Of a stretch of DNA of 64,000 nt, positions 49,001-57,011 are shown one piece after another. Below the pieces are notes generated by a model, which was not told the origin of the DNA, did no database searches, and saw nothing but the letters and a program-made list of their open reading frames with translations. A program made the position numbers and the translations under genes. Origin of the DNA: Myxococcales bacterium (GTDB lineage Bacteria > Myxococcota_A > Polyangia > Haliangiales > Haliangiaceae); NCBI GenBank assembly GCA_016706545.1, contig JADJJK010000020.1:62001-126000 (forward strand), written 5' to 3'. How positions within the stretch are numbered: position 1 is the stretch's first letter; every line of letters starts with the position of its first letter.

Positions 49001-50387
49001 CGGGCGCCCGAAGCCGGTGAGCTGGTTGAGCCAGTCGTTCTGAAGGCGCAGCTCCAGGAACCCGGCGACATCGAATCGCTCGCGTCGTTGGCGCACCCAC
49101 TCGATGGCCAAGCGCGTCTTTCCGATGCCACCCTCTGCGTGTACCAGCCACGCCGACGCTGCAAGCGGATCCTCCAGCCACCGATCCAGCTCATGCAGCA
49201 GCTCGGCGCGGCCCGTGTCATGCCATGGCACCACCCCGTAACGAGCTTGCAGGAGCTTGGAAGGCGGAACCTCACCTGAAGGGAGCGGGAGAACCCCGGG
49301 ATTCAGGATCTTCTCGTAGCCGGTGGGTTCCCCGGTCTCGACATGATCCCGTAGAAACCACAGCAAGCACTCCGCAGACGCCCGCGCCGCAAACTCCTTG
49401 AAGTGGTCGTCGCGTCCGGCGTTGGCGAAGTCCATCACGCCCTTCATCACCACGGCGTCAAGCTTCTTGTGGTGCAGGTAGTGCGCCACCGCCCCCACGG
49501 CGGCGGCCTCCATCTCGAGGCCCAAGGTCTTGCGCTCGTACTCAGCGAGCCGGGCCCAGATCTCCTCGTCCTCGATGACCTTGTTGCCGCTGGCCATCGG
49601 AGCCACGTGCAGACGAAATGGCCGCAAGGTGCCGTGCGGAGAAAGGTCCGGGGTCCCTGGATACTCGAACCGCAAGTTTGCAGCCGCTTTGCGTCCCGCA
49701 TCGGTCAGGTCCGGACCGTCAGGCACCATCCATTCACGCTTGCGTAAGGCCGCCACGACCTTGACCCACTCACTCTGCTTGAGACCTGGTTCTATTTCGT
49801 TCCACGGTTCCGAGGAGCCTGCATGAATCGCCAGAAGCGCCCGGTTCGCTCTCCACTCATTCGAGAGCGGCCGACGTGCCATCCAGTCCTGCCCCTTGAA
49901 ATGCTCTTGGCCCTGCCGCCTTCCTCCAATAGCTCAAGCGCGCTCTTCCAGTCTGGCCGCAGACTGAAGGTGCGAAGATCCTGCTCCAGCTTCTCCGGCT
50001 TGCCCTCCTCGCGCGTTTGCTTGCCCGTGTCGTGATAGTAGAGCCGCTCCGCGGCGATCACGTCGCCGAGTTGCACTTGCCCGGCCGCCCCGCGCACACC
50101 CCGCACATCGCGATGCAGCGCGGCTCCAGCTTCTCAATCAGCGGAATCAGTGTGGACAGCGCCGACGCCGTCGCCATGTCCGGAGCCACTGCCACCGCCA
50201 CCTGCAGCGGCCGGCCCCTGGGCACCTCAAACGCCCGGTACGCCATCGCCACACCGTTCGCCTGCTTGTCCTCTCTCCACACCGATCCAGGGACAGCCCC
50301 TGAATCCACGTTCAAGACCGCCGCATACTCCAACGGGATCGCCGTCACGATCACCACGTCAACGCGCTGCGCGGTCCCTTGGCTCAT
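46039..50387 (-). pseudogene. PNP-like effector - STAND NTPase - TPR protein, split across four frames
   Basis: Read across frames this is one protein of about 1,450 residues. Part 1 (50387-50080) and part 2 (to about 49897) hold a purine-nucleoside-phosphorylase-like domain (VVIVTAIPLEYAAVL, GVCAGRPGQVQLGDVIAAER). It is completed in part 3 by LGLEMEAAAVGAVAHYL and VMKGVMDFAN, which keep the Glu and Asp of the nucleoside site. A P-loop (HAEGGIGKTRLA, near residue 420) and Walker B (VIMVIDYAESRGD) define a STAND ATPase. Part 4 (from about 48100) is about twelve TPR-like repeats. Breaks at 50080 and 49897 are each repaired by one G; a third lies near 48060-48110. The likely role is NLR-like defence against phage, inferred from architecture. 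Confidence 0.85.
46150..47815 (-). repeat. twelve 138-bp repeats encoding TPR-like units
   Basis: The 46-residue unit GQREAALATTQEAVxLxRAL-AERSPEAFLPDLAxSLxNLGxMQ recurs about 12 times with high DNA identity. Variable positions cluster around LxRALAE and the xMQxxL end. High internal identity points to recent expansion or gene conversion, as in recognition domains of fungal and bacterial NLR-like proteins. Confidence 0.9.
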
Positions 50388-50458
50388 CAAGCGCCCCGCA
50401 GAAGAGGCTCTCACCTTTCCCGCCCTCCGTCCAGCAGGCGCAAGAAGCCGTCAGCCCC

Positions 50459-50751
50459 TCACGCCGCGCACTGCACCGCGCCGCTGCCCTCCGGCCAGAT
50501 CATGATGATGACCGCGCCCAGCTCCGGAGAGCCCGCCGCATGCTCCACCATGATGTTCTCGCTGGGCACATCCACCCAGTCCGCCGCGGCCACGCGCTGC
50601 GGCTGATCGGGCGCGCGGCACGTGGTGAAGAACGCCCCGGTGGCGGACGTCTGCGCCACAGTGCGCCCGCGAGTGATGGCGTGCGGGGTTCTCTTCGCAA
50701 GCGTCGACCGCACGTCACGCCGCGGCTTCTCTCGGGTCGCGTTCAGCGCTC
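50459..50751 (-). CDS. possible small unknown protein
   Basis: An open frame of about 97 codons from a possible TTG (near 50751, just after the stop of the next upstream gene) ends SENIMVEHAAGSPELGAVII, then MIWPEGSGAVQCAA. The C-terminal part looks protein-like, the N-terminal part less so. No family is recognised, and it may not be a gene. Confidence 0.3.
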
Positions 50752-50763
50752 GCAACCTAGCCG

Positions 50764-51222
50764 CTAGCCCGTACCCAGATCCCGGCGTAGCACGGCCGCG
50801 AAAAACGCCTCCAGAGGCATGCCCAAGCCTCGCCCCACCTCTCGCCATGCCGCAGCTTCGGCCTCGGTGGCCGCTACGGCTTGCACGATGCGTCCGCGCA
50901 CACTGCCTCGCGTTTGCGGCTTGCTCGCCTTCCATACTCCGGCGGCCGGCTTCGCCAACGCCTCGCGGATCACGACCGCGAAGAACAGCTCGAACGGCAT
51001 TCCAGACTCGCGGGCCTTCTCGCGCCAGCCGTTGGCTTCTTCCACGGTGTCCGCACGCGCATGAACCGCGCGGCCGGTGACATCGCCGCGCGTGGCTGGG
51101 CGCCCCCCGCGCCATGCGCTGGGCGGATCATCAGGAGACTTCGGCTTGCGCCCAGCACCCGGGCGCGCGCCACCGCGCTTGGACCTCGGTTTTCCTGTGG
51201 CTGTAGATTTCTTGGCGCCCAT
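50764..51222 (-). CDS. basic protein with two copies of a 45-residue motif
   Basis: The 152-residue protein has a Lys/Arg/Gly-rich start (KRGGARPGAGRKPKSP) and two internal repeats, about 44-92 and 104-150. Shared residues are TRGxVxGRxV, a stretch ending in WRE, and GMPxExFFAxVxRxxL. The basic tail suggests nucleic-acid binding. The family is not recognised. It is upstream of the PNP-STAND-TPR gene on the same strand. Confidence 0.6.
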   Translation of the reverse strand: MGAKKSTATGKPRSKRGGARPGAGRKPKSPDDPPSAWRGGRPATRGDVTGRAVHARADTVEEANGWREKARESGMPFELFFAVVIREALAKPAAGVWKASKPQTRGSVRGRIVQAVAATEAEAAAWREVGRGLGMPLEAFFAAVLRRDLGTG

Positions 51223-51623
51223 GGAGCATCAAATGGAAATCAATCAAAGGCGTTGACAGCCGGGCAGACGGTCGGGCAAACTTCCGGGCGCGAGACAACT
51301 CAACCGAGCGGAGGTATGCCTATCGTCTAGAAACAAATCTTTCCCCATCGCAGGCCAACCTCCGTTTGGTGGGTTGTCTCGCAAACTCTCGTCGGACAGA
51401 TGGAACGCCGGCGGTGGGGGCTTATTGCCCTCAGGGTGAGCGAGCCACCTTGCTCCGCATTGCTCGACGCGCGCGCCAAGCGCGTCTTGAAGCAGGGAAC
51501 CGCAGCGCGCGCCAAGCGCGCTCGGCGCCGCCGTGGCTGGCCGCATCCTCAACCGTGATGAAGCGCGTTGCACGCGCAGCGCGTGACAACGCGGGTACTG
51601 GGCCCACCCCGGAAGGATCCGTC
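51223..51623. other. divergent island intergenic region
   Basis: These 401 bases lie between the basic duplicated-motif gene and the DnaB-N-like gene, read divergently. Two copies of gcgcgccaagcgcg occur near 51468 and 51510. I see no gene. Confidence 0.45.
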
Positions 51624-52115
51624 ATGTCTCCAAACGAAATCAAGACCCTACAGACCAGAAGGCAAACCGAACGCGCGGTCCTGGGCGCGCTGCTGGCAGC
51701 GCCGTTCCTGGTTGACCTCCCAGAAGTCCGGCTGCTGCGCATGGCCGACTTCGGCGCCGAAGGCCACCGCGCGATCTGGCGCGCGATCCGCGCTCGGTGT
51801 GACGAGGCGCTCCCCATCACCCCGGCGGCGATCCGCGCCGAGATGGAGCGCGCAGCCTCCGCCGAACTCGCCGACCTCGCCGGGATCGCTACGGAGCCCG
51901 ATCTGAACACCGCCCTCGTTGCCCTGCTCCGGGAGGCCAAGCCAGACCGCTTGCGCTTCGACGCCACCACCTTGCGCCACATGGGCGAGAACCTTCAGCT
52001 TGCAGACCGCCTCGCCGAGATCTCCAACGAAGCCCAGCTCTCTTTGTCGGCGGGATCTGACGGATCCAATCGCGGCGTGACCGGGGATCCAGTGCCGGGA
52101 ATCGGGTTGCTGCGG
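51624..52115 (+). pseudogene. DnaB-type helicase N-terminal domain protein, cut by an IS element
   Basis: From ATG 51624 (GGAAGGA upstream) about 163 codons resemble the DnaB N-terminal domain: TERAVLGALLAAPFLVDLPE, MADFGAEGHRAIWRAIRA and ATEPDLNTALVALLREAKPD. The frame runs into the inverted repeat of the IS21-like element at 52115, and no helicase core is found. It may be the remains of a replication or primase-type gene of the island, or a short stand-alone protein whose last codons were replaced. Confidence 0.55.
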
Positions 52116-52178
52116 CGGCGGGATACTGATCCACCGCCGCAGCCGGGAGCTGGCTTCGAGAAACCGCCGATGCGCGGG

Positions 52179-53016
52179 TCAGGCTGCCGGTCCGCGGTCG
52201 ATGGCGCGAGTCTTGGCGACGTGCTGGCGCCAGCTCGGGCCGTCGATGTCGATGCGGATGGCGTGCATCGCGAGGCGGTCAAGGATCGCGGCGGTCAAGG
52301 TGGCGTCGCCGAGATAGCGCCCCCAGTCGCTCAGCGCGATGTTCGAGGTGACCGCGGTGGAGACCTGGTCGTGCCGACGGTCGATGAGGTTGTACAGGGT
52401 GTGGGCAGCGGTTGGCCTGTCCGCGCGCTTCTTGACCTGGCCGAGACCAACGTCGTCAATGATGAGGAGCTCGGGGCGAGCCCAGCCTTGAGCCGGCGCG
52501 CGTAGGTGCCATCGGCGAGGCCGGCGTGGAGGTCGTCGAGCAGGTCGACACAGCGAGCGTAGCGCATGGGGATGCCCTGCTCGCAGGCTCGCAAGCCGAA
52601 GGCCTTGAGCAGGTGGCTCTTGCCCGTGCCGCTGGCGCCGGTGATCACGAGGTCCTCGTGGCGGTGGACGAAGTCGAGCCTGGCGAGCTCGAGCACGAGG
52701 GGCCTTGTCGAGGCCGGGCTGGAAGGCCCAGTCGAAGGCCTCGAGGGTCTTGCGCTCGGCAAGCCTGCTGGTGTCGATGCGCCGCGTGATGCGCTGCTCG
52801 AGCTTGTGCGCGGCCTCGGCACCGAGGATGTGCTTCGAGGAGCGCGGTCGCACCGGGCCGCTCGCGGGTCGCCCAGGCGAGCTGCGCATCGAGCCTGCGA
52901 GGGTCTGGGTCAGTCCGAGGAACTCGAGGTGCCGCCGGAGCCGGGCGAGGACCGGCTTCGTCGCCGGGGCCACGGCCCTGGGGCTTGATGCGGGCGGTGC
53001 CGTTTCGCTTGGCCAT
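52179..53016 (-). pseudogene. istB: IstB-like transposition ATPase, frameshifted
   Basis: The start MAKRNGTARIKP (ATG 53016, AGAGGAGA upstream) continues in other frames as AVAPATKPVLARLRRHLEFL and LGAEAAHKLEQRITRRID. Walker A follows in DLVITGASGTGKSHLLKAFG, Walker B in WARPELLIIDDVGLGQ and the end in WRQHVAKTRAIDR. At least three single-base indels interrupt it, two of them in compensating pairs. The original protein would be about 275 residues, an IstB helper ATPase. Confidence 0.85.
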
Positions 53017-53019
53017 GCA

Positions 53020-54493
53020 GTCGTCTCCTCTGGGTGCCACCGCGGCCCGGAGGTCAGCGGCAAGCGGTCATATTCGGTGAGGTCACGCGGCACCGTACGG
53101 GCATGACCGAGCGTCTCTTCGATCCGTCGAGCGGTGTCTTCGGCGACGTACTCGTCGAGAGTGCGCGGCAAGGCGTGGGCGGCGAGGATGCGCTCGACAG
53201 CGGCGTGGCCGAGCGCGCCAAACGAAGCGCATGGGCGAGCGCGCGGTCGATCCGTCGGTGCAGTAGCGCGCGCGCAGGAGCAAGATCTGCCGGGCCTGCG
53301 CGCTCCAGCCGCGGGGCGGGCCGACGCTCATCAGCCGGAAGAACTCGGCGGCGCCGTCGCCCATGCTGGCGAAGGCGACCTGGAGCTGATCGAGGTCGAC
53401 CGGCGAATGCTGCTGCGGCGCCGGGTGCAGGCCCGCCGGGTCGAGCTTGAGCCCCGCACCGCGCGGGGCGAGTTCGTGGCGGGCGACGCAGCGCAGATCG
53501 GCGGCGTACACGAACAGCTCGCGCTGGGTGATCCGGACCGGCAACAGATCGGTGACGTGGTCGTAGGGCACGGCGTAGTACGGGACAGATGCGGCCGTCT
53601 CTTCATCGAAGCGCTCGAGCGCGGTGAGCTGGCCCCGCTTGCGGTGGTCGACGATGGTGTCGAGCCAGTGAGCGAGCTGGGCCCGCATGTCATCGAGGTC
53701 GCGGAACTCACGGCCGTTGAGGAATGAGCGCTCGACCTCCCAGAACGAGCGCTCAGTGCGCGGCTTGTCGTTGGGGTGTCCTCGGCGAACCGCGAGTGGT
53801 CGGAACTCGTAGTGGCTCGCGAACGCCAGGAATCGCGGGTTGTAGATCGGCTGGTTGCACTCCCACCGGAGCACGACCGGCTTCTGGCTGTCGTACTTGC
53901 ACTGATGGGCGCATCCCCCGAACCGCGCGAAGGCACGATCGTGCCCATCCATCAGCGCGTGCAGGTCGTTCGAGTCGTAGAGCCCGAAGTACTTCCGCGT
54001 GCTGTCGACGAGGACGTACGACAGCGCCTGGACGATGGCCGTCGCGCCGGTCGTGAACGTCACCTCGTACGGGGACCAGTCGCTCTCCGCCCATCGCGCC
54101 CGGACCGTAGGTGGGCGTGACCCGGCTCGGCGTTGGCTTGGCGGCGGCCGCGCCGCGCGCACGTGCCGCTTCACGCCCGAGTAGCCGCCGGTGAAGCCCT
54201 CGTCGCGCAGGATCTCGAAGACCCGCTGGGCCGTGATATCCGGAAACCTGACGAGCAGCTCGGCGACCCGCGGCTTGTAGGTGTCGATCTTCGCTGGACG
54301 AGGCGCGTGTCGGTGGCGGCGAGAGCGCGACGTGCTCGAGGACGCGGCCCCGCTCGTGGGCCGAGAGCAGGGTTCGACCGGTGTTGCGACTCACGCCGAG
54401 CGCGCGGGCGATCGCGCGCCGCGAGGTGCCCTGCTTCGCCAGGACCGCGACCTGGTGCGCGAGTTCCTCGCGGTTGCGCCACACCGCGGTCAC
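53020..54493 (-). pseudogene. istA: IstA-like DDE transposase, frameshifted
   Basis: The GTG start at 54493 overlaps the ParB-like stop by 4 bases. The N-terminal helix-turn-helix (KQGTSRRAIARALGVSRNTG) is in one frame. After a shift near 54300 the rest follows: RPAKIDTYKPRVAELL, the rve core SDWSPYEVTFTTGATAIVQA, CKYDSQKPVVLRWECNQPIY, NDKPRTERSFWEVERSFLNG. Another shift near 53260 moves the C-terminus (LDEYVAEDTARRIEETLGHA) to a third frame. This is the IS21 transposase subunit. Confidence 0.88.
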
Positions 54494-55392
54494 GCGGCGA
54501 GCTCCTGACCCGCGACGTGGCCGATCACGCCATCGAGCGCACGCAGCACCGGCGACAGCCGCACCAGCGCGTCGCGCAGGAGATCGGAGGCCGCTGGCGC
54601 GAAGGTCTCGAGCGGCGTCGCTAGCAGGCGCGCCTCGAGCCGGGCCGCGACCTCGCGGATCCTCAGAATGTCGGTGCTCATCCAGTCGGCCTCGCTGCGC
54701 AGCACGCGCCCCGGCCGCGGCCCCGGCGTCGTCGACGCAGGTCCATCGAGGCGGCGCACCAGCAGCGCCGCCCGCGTGTTGCTGTCGGCTTCGTCGAGAG
54801 CCTCCTCGACCAGCAGCTCGGTCTGCCGCACGGTCAGCCCGCGGCGGATCACCACCGCGCTCGCCGCCTGCTGGTTGCCACGTGGCAACCGGCTCACCGC
54901 CACTGCCGCTCGCGGCGCGAGGAGCCCCAGGCGCACGTCGGCCTGCACCACCGGGTCGAGCGACTCTACGAGCATCAGCCGCCGCCAGATCCAGCTCCGG
55001 TGCCGGCTCATGCGCCGCGCCAGGTCTGGCAGCGAGATCCGATCCTCGCGGTGCAGCGAGCGCACAAGCCACGCCTCCTCCAGCTCGGTGAGCCCGCGCC
55101 GATCGTGCAGCTCGCGCAGCCGCAGCTTCGCATCGATCGGTCCGACGTCGTCGATGCGCGCCGCCAGCGTCGGCCAGCCCAGCGACCGCGCGCGCGCACC
55201 CGCTTGAAGCCGTCGATGATCTCGGAGCCCGTCGCCGGTGAGAAACAGCGTCAGCGCCGTCAGCTGGCCGTGCTGCTCCAACGATCTGCGCACCGCCGTG
55301 ACCGCCGTTGCCTCGCACAGCCGAAGCGACGAGAGCCGTTCGCCGAGAGGCTCGAGCCTTGACCTGCCGGGTCTCCGCGTGGGGGTGGGCAT
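54490..55392 (-). CDS. ParB-like protein of the IS21-like element
   Basis: The 300-residue protein looks like a ParB N-terminal nuclease/CTP domain (LEQHGQLTALTLFLTGDGL) followed by a helix-turn-helix region (SLHREDRISLPDLARRMSRH). Near 55200-55225 the frame reads RDHRRLQAGARA, while the next frame reads EIIDGFKRVRARGR, the expected ParB motif. Two compensating indels are therefore likely. The gene overlaps istA. Such a partner may guide target choice or bind the 17-bp repeats upstream (inference). Confidence 0.7.
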   Translation of the reverse strand: MPTPTRRPGRSRLEPLGERLSSLRLCEATAVTAVRRSLEQHGQLTALTLFLTGDGLRDHRRLQAGARARSLGWPTLAARIDDVGPIDAKLRLRELHDRRGLTELEEAWLVRSLHREDRISLPDLARRMSRHRSWIWRRLMLVESLDPVVQADVRLGLLAPRAAVAVSRLPRGNQQAASAVVIRRGLTVRQTELLVEEALDEADSNTRAALLVRRLDGPASTTPGPRPGRVLRSEADWMSTDILRIREVAARLEARLLATPLETFAPAASDLLRDALVRLSPVLRALDGVIGHVAGQELAA

Positions 55393-55425
55393 GCGGTCAT
55401 CTCAACCACCTTGCGTCGCCCCGAT

Positions 55426-55665
55426 CGAGGCTGGTGCGTGACGGCTACCAGCTTTCCACCGGAATCCCACGTCTTGCCGGAGACGTTACGCGCCGAGGGT
55501 GGTGCGTGACATCCGCCAGCCCTCGCCAAGCTTCCGCGAATTCTCCAACCACGGCGCGAAGATCGCGCACGAGGCTGGTGCGTGACAGCGCCAGCGCTTG
55601 ATCCACGAGTTGCCCCATTTCCACCTGGGATACCAGCACCTTGGAGCCCGAGGCTGGTGCGTGAC
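55426..55665. repeat. four 17-bp iterated repeats in the IS right end
   Basis: Copies of cgaggctggtgcgtgac start at 55426, 55494 (one mismatch), 55570 and 55649, spaced 68-79 bp in the same orientation. They lie between the ParB-like start and the right inverted repeat, partly inside the zinc-ribbon gene. They could be transposase-binding or parS-like sites. Confidence 0.85.
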
Positions 55666-55873
55666 ATCCGGACACGGCAGCTCGTTGGCTGCGGCTCGCG
55701 CGCTGCCGCTCGCGTTCGTCGGCGCGCGCCTCCTTGGGGTCCACGGCCCGGCGCCTCCTCGCCAACCTCCGACGTCTGGCGGCCCGGCACCTCGCGCCGC
55801 ACACCACCTGGGTCGTCCTCGCGGATCGCGCTGGCGCGAACGACTTCCGGCACTCGGTGCAACGACTGGCCAT
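55445..55873 (-). CDS. small zinc-ribbon-like protein of the IS21-like element
   Basis: The 142-residue protein starts MASRCTECRKSFAPA and continues TTQVVCGARCRAARRRRLAR, giving CxxC...CxxxC zinc ligands followed by a very basic helix (about 34-68), so nucleic-acid binding is likely. The C-terminal half overlaps the 17-bp repeats and is less conserved-looking. It is the first gene of the element, upstream of the ParB-like gene. Confidence 0.6.
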   Translation of the reverse strand: MASRCTECRKSFAPARSARTTQVVCGARCRAARRRRLARRRRAVDPKEARADERERQRASRSQRAAVSGCHAPASGSKVLVSQVEMGQLVDQALALSRTSLVRDLRAVVGEFAEAWRGLADVTHHPRRVTSPARRGIPVESW

Positions 55874-56118
55874 CTCCGGAGCCTGCGCTCGAGCCGTCGT
55901 GGGTGGATCAGTATCCCGCCGCTGCCACCGCCAGGATCAGGAGACCGCGTGGATCTCTATCCCGCCCCCGGGTGGATCTGTCTTAGGCCGGCGATGAAGC
56001 CTGGCACCTCGCGGAACGAACCAAGGCTGATGCGACCAGTCCCGAAGCCTGCTCGGCATTGCATTCCGCTCGGAACGAAATGGGTTGGTCAACTATTTGT
56101 AACTACTGGACTTCCACA

Positions 56119-56241
56119 AGAATCGCACTCTAGAGGTCTGGGGTTCGATCCCCCACGGCTCCACGGTATTTCCAAGGGTTCTGCTTCGTTGCAGGACCCT
56201 TCGAAGTTTTCGGGCTTCGCAGAAAGCCGTTTGCGGAACGA
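56119..56241 (+). repeat. attR direct repeat with partial tRNA-Ala
   Basis: 56119-56163 repeats the 3' 45 bases of tRNA-Ala (anticodon loop to 3' end). The repeat goes on through the terminator hairpin to 56241. The first 68 bp are identical to attL. The 5' half of the tRNA is absent, so this copy is not a functional tRNA. Confidence 0.93.
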
Positions 56242-56328
56242 AATCAGGCGCAGCGCCTCGGACATGCGAAGACCTCCGCCATGTTCGCGGAATAGCTCGA
56301 TCTCGTGCTCGAAGGCGCTGGCGCCCAC
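56242..56328 (-). pseudogene. 5' remnant of a gene, possibly an AbiEi-like antitoxin
   Basis: From a GTG at 56328 about 29 codons read GASAFEHEIELFREHGGGLR, then MSEALRLI, which resembles the N-terminal winged-helix start of AbiEi-type antitoxins (ELFxxHGGxLRxSEAL). The frame then enters the att repeat and loses similarity. The family call is from memory of the motif and is tentative. Confidence 0.4.
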
Positions 56329-56633
56329 GGAGACATAACGCCTTCAGATATCCAAGGAGTGAAGACGATTTGTCTCCGAAGTCCCAAGCTGGTCCATGGA
56401 GTTTCCAATGATTCCGATTTGTTGCCGGCTGCCACGCCCGCTAGGCAAGCGCCCATGACCAACGGCAGGCGCTAGGAAAGACTTCTTTCCTAGCGAGTCG
56501 CGCAGGGCGGGAACGCCGTAAGGCTTCAGACTCGGTGTCGTCCCTTGGGCTCGACGATCGGCTCCTCTCGAATCGCGCCAAAATCGCGCCACTTCCTGGC
56601 GCGATTCTCCAAATCGCGCCAATTGAATCATAA
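56242..56633. other. right-border intergenic region with hairpins
   Basis: Apart from the AbiEi-like remnant there is a perfect hairpin GCTAGGAAAG-ACTT-CTTTCCTAGC at 56471-56494. Four copies of AATCGCGCC(A) lie in 56571-56621, one inverted, so that 56582-56606 forms a 10-bp stem. No intact gene is seen. Confidence 0.6.
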
Positions 56634-56957
56634 GTCACGTGGGCGTACGAGCGCTCGTGCCAGCGCTACACCGTCGTTCGCGACGCGCTGCCTCAGCCAG
56701 ATCCGCTGCGTCTTCGCAACCGCGAGCAGCTCACCGAGGTCGTCAGCACGATCGTCCGCGATGATGCACCTATCGACGAAGCGCGCATCCGCGAGCTCGC
56801 GACACCCATCGTCGGGGCCGAGGATCTCGACGAGTTTGTCGCGATGGCGATCAGCGAGCTGAGCGGCCTGCACGAGGGCAACCTCGCACGCTACCGGCTC
56901 CGCCTGAGCGAGTTTCATCGCTGGCATGGTCGCAAGGCCCCCGAGTGGCGGCGGTGA
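56634..56957 (+). pseudogene. 3' remnant of a protein-coding gene
   Basis: The frame between TAA 56631 and TGA 56955 lacks a start near its beginning but reads like a conserved protein end: WAYERSCQRYTVVRDALPQP, PLRLRNREQLTEVVSTIV, ISELSGLHEGNLARYRLRLS, then EFHRW. I recall similar C-termini in Fic-type proteins, but this is weak. The upstream part seems to have been lost. Confidence 0.45.
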
Positions 56958-57011
56958 GCCAGAGCGCGCGGCGTTCTCCGGCGTGCGCGAGGAGCCTTCG
57001 AGGACCGGTCC

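Larger units (their letters stand above)
52115..55922 (-). mobile_element. IS21-like element with accessory ParB-like and zinc-ribbon genes
   Basis: A perfect 21-bp inverted repeat bounds the element: 52115-52135 reads gcggcgggatactgatccacc and 55902-55922 is its exact complement. Genes in transcription order are zinc-ribbon protein, ParB-like protein, IstA and IstB. It measures 3.8 kb, longer than a usual 2-2.5 kb IS21 member because of the two extra genes. I could not see a clear target duplication. The transposase genes are frameshifted. Confidence 0.8.
43718..56241. mobile_element. 12.4-kb tRNA-Ala genomic island
   Basis: The element lies between att repeats 43718-43839 and 56119-56241, with a tyrosine integrase gene directly inside the left end beside the intact tRNA. 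Cargo includes small unknown genes, the PNP-STAND-TPR gene, a duplicated-motif basic protein, a DnaB-N-like gene and a nested IS21-like element. No conjugation or phage structural genes are seen, so it is probably a small mobilisable island or satellite-like element. Most larger genes inside are frameshifted. Confidence 0.9.

Noticed and set aside
51244..51573. Minus-strand frame in the spacer before the DnaB-N-like gene
   Set aside because: No ribosome site or motif, and the composition is that of a shadow frame.
56119..56163. Second tRNA-Ala gene
   Set aside because: Only the 3' part from the anticodon stem onward is present. The acceptor 5' strand and D arm are missing, so this is the att repeat.
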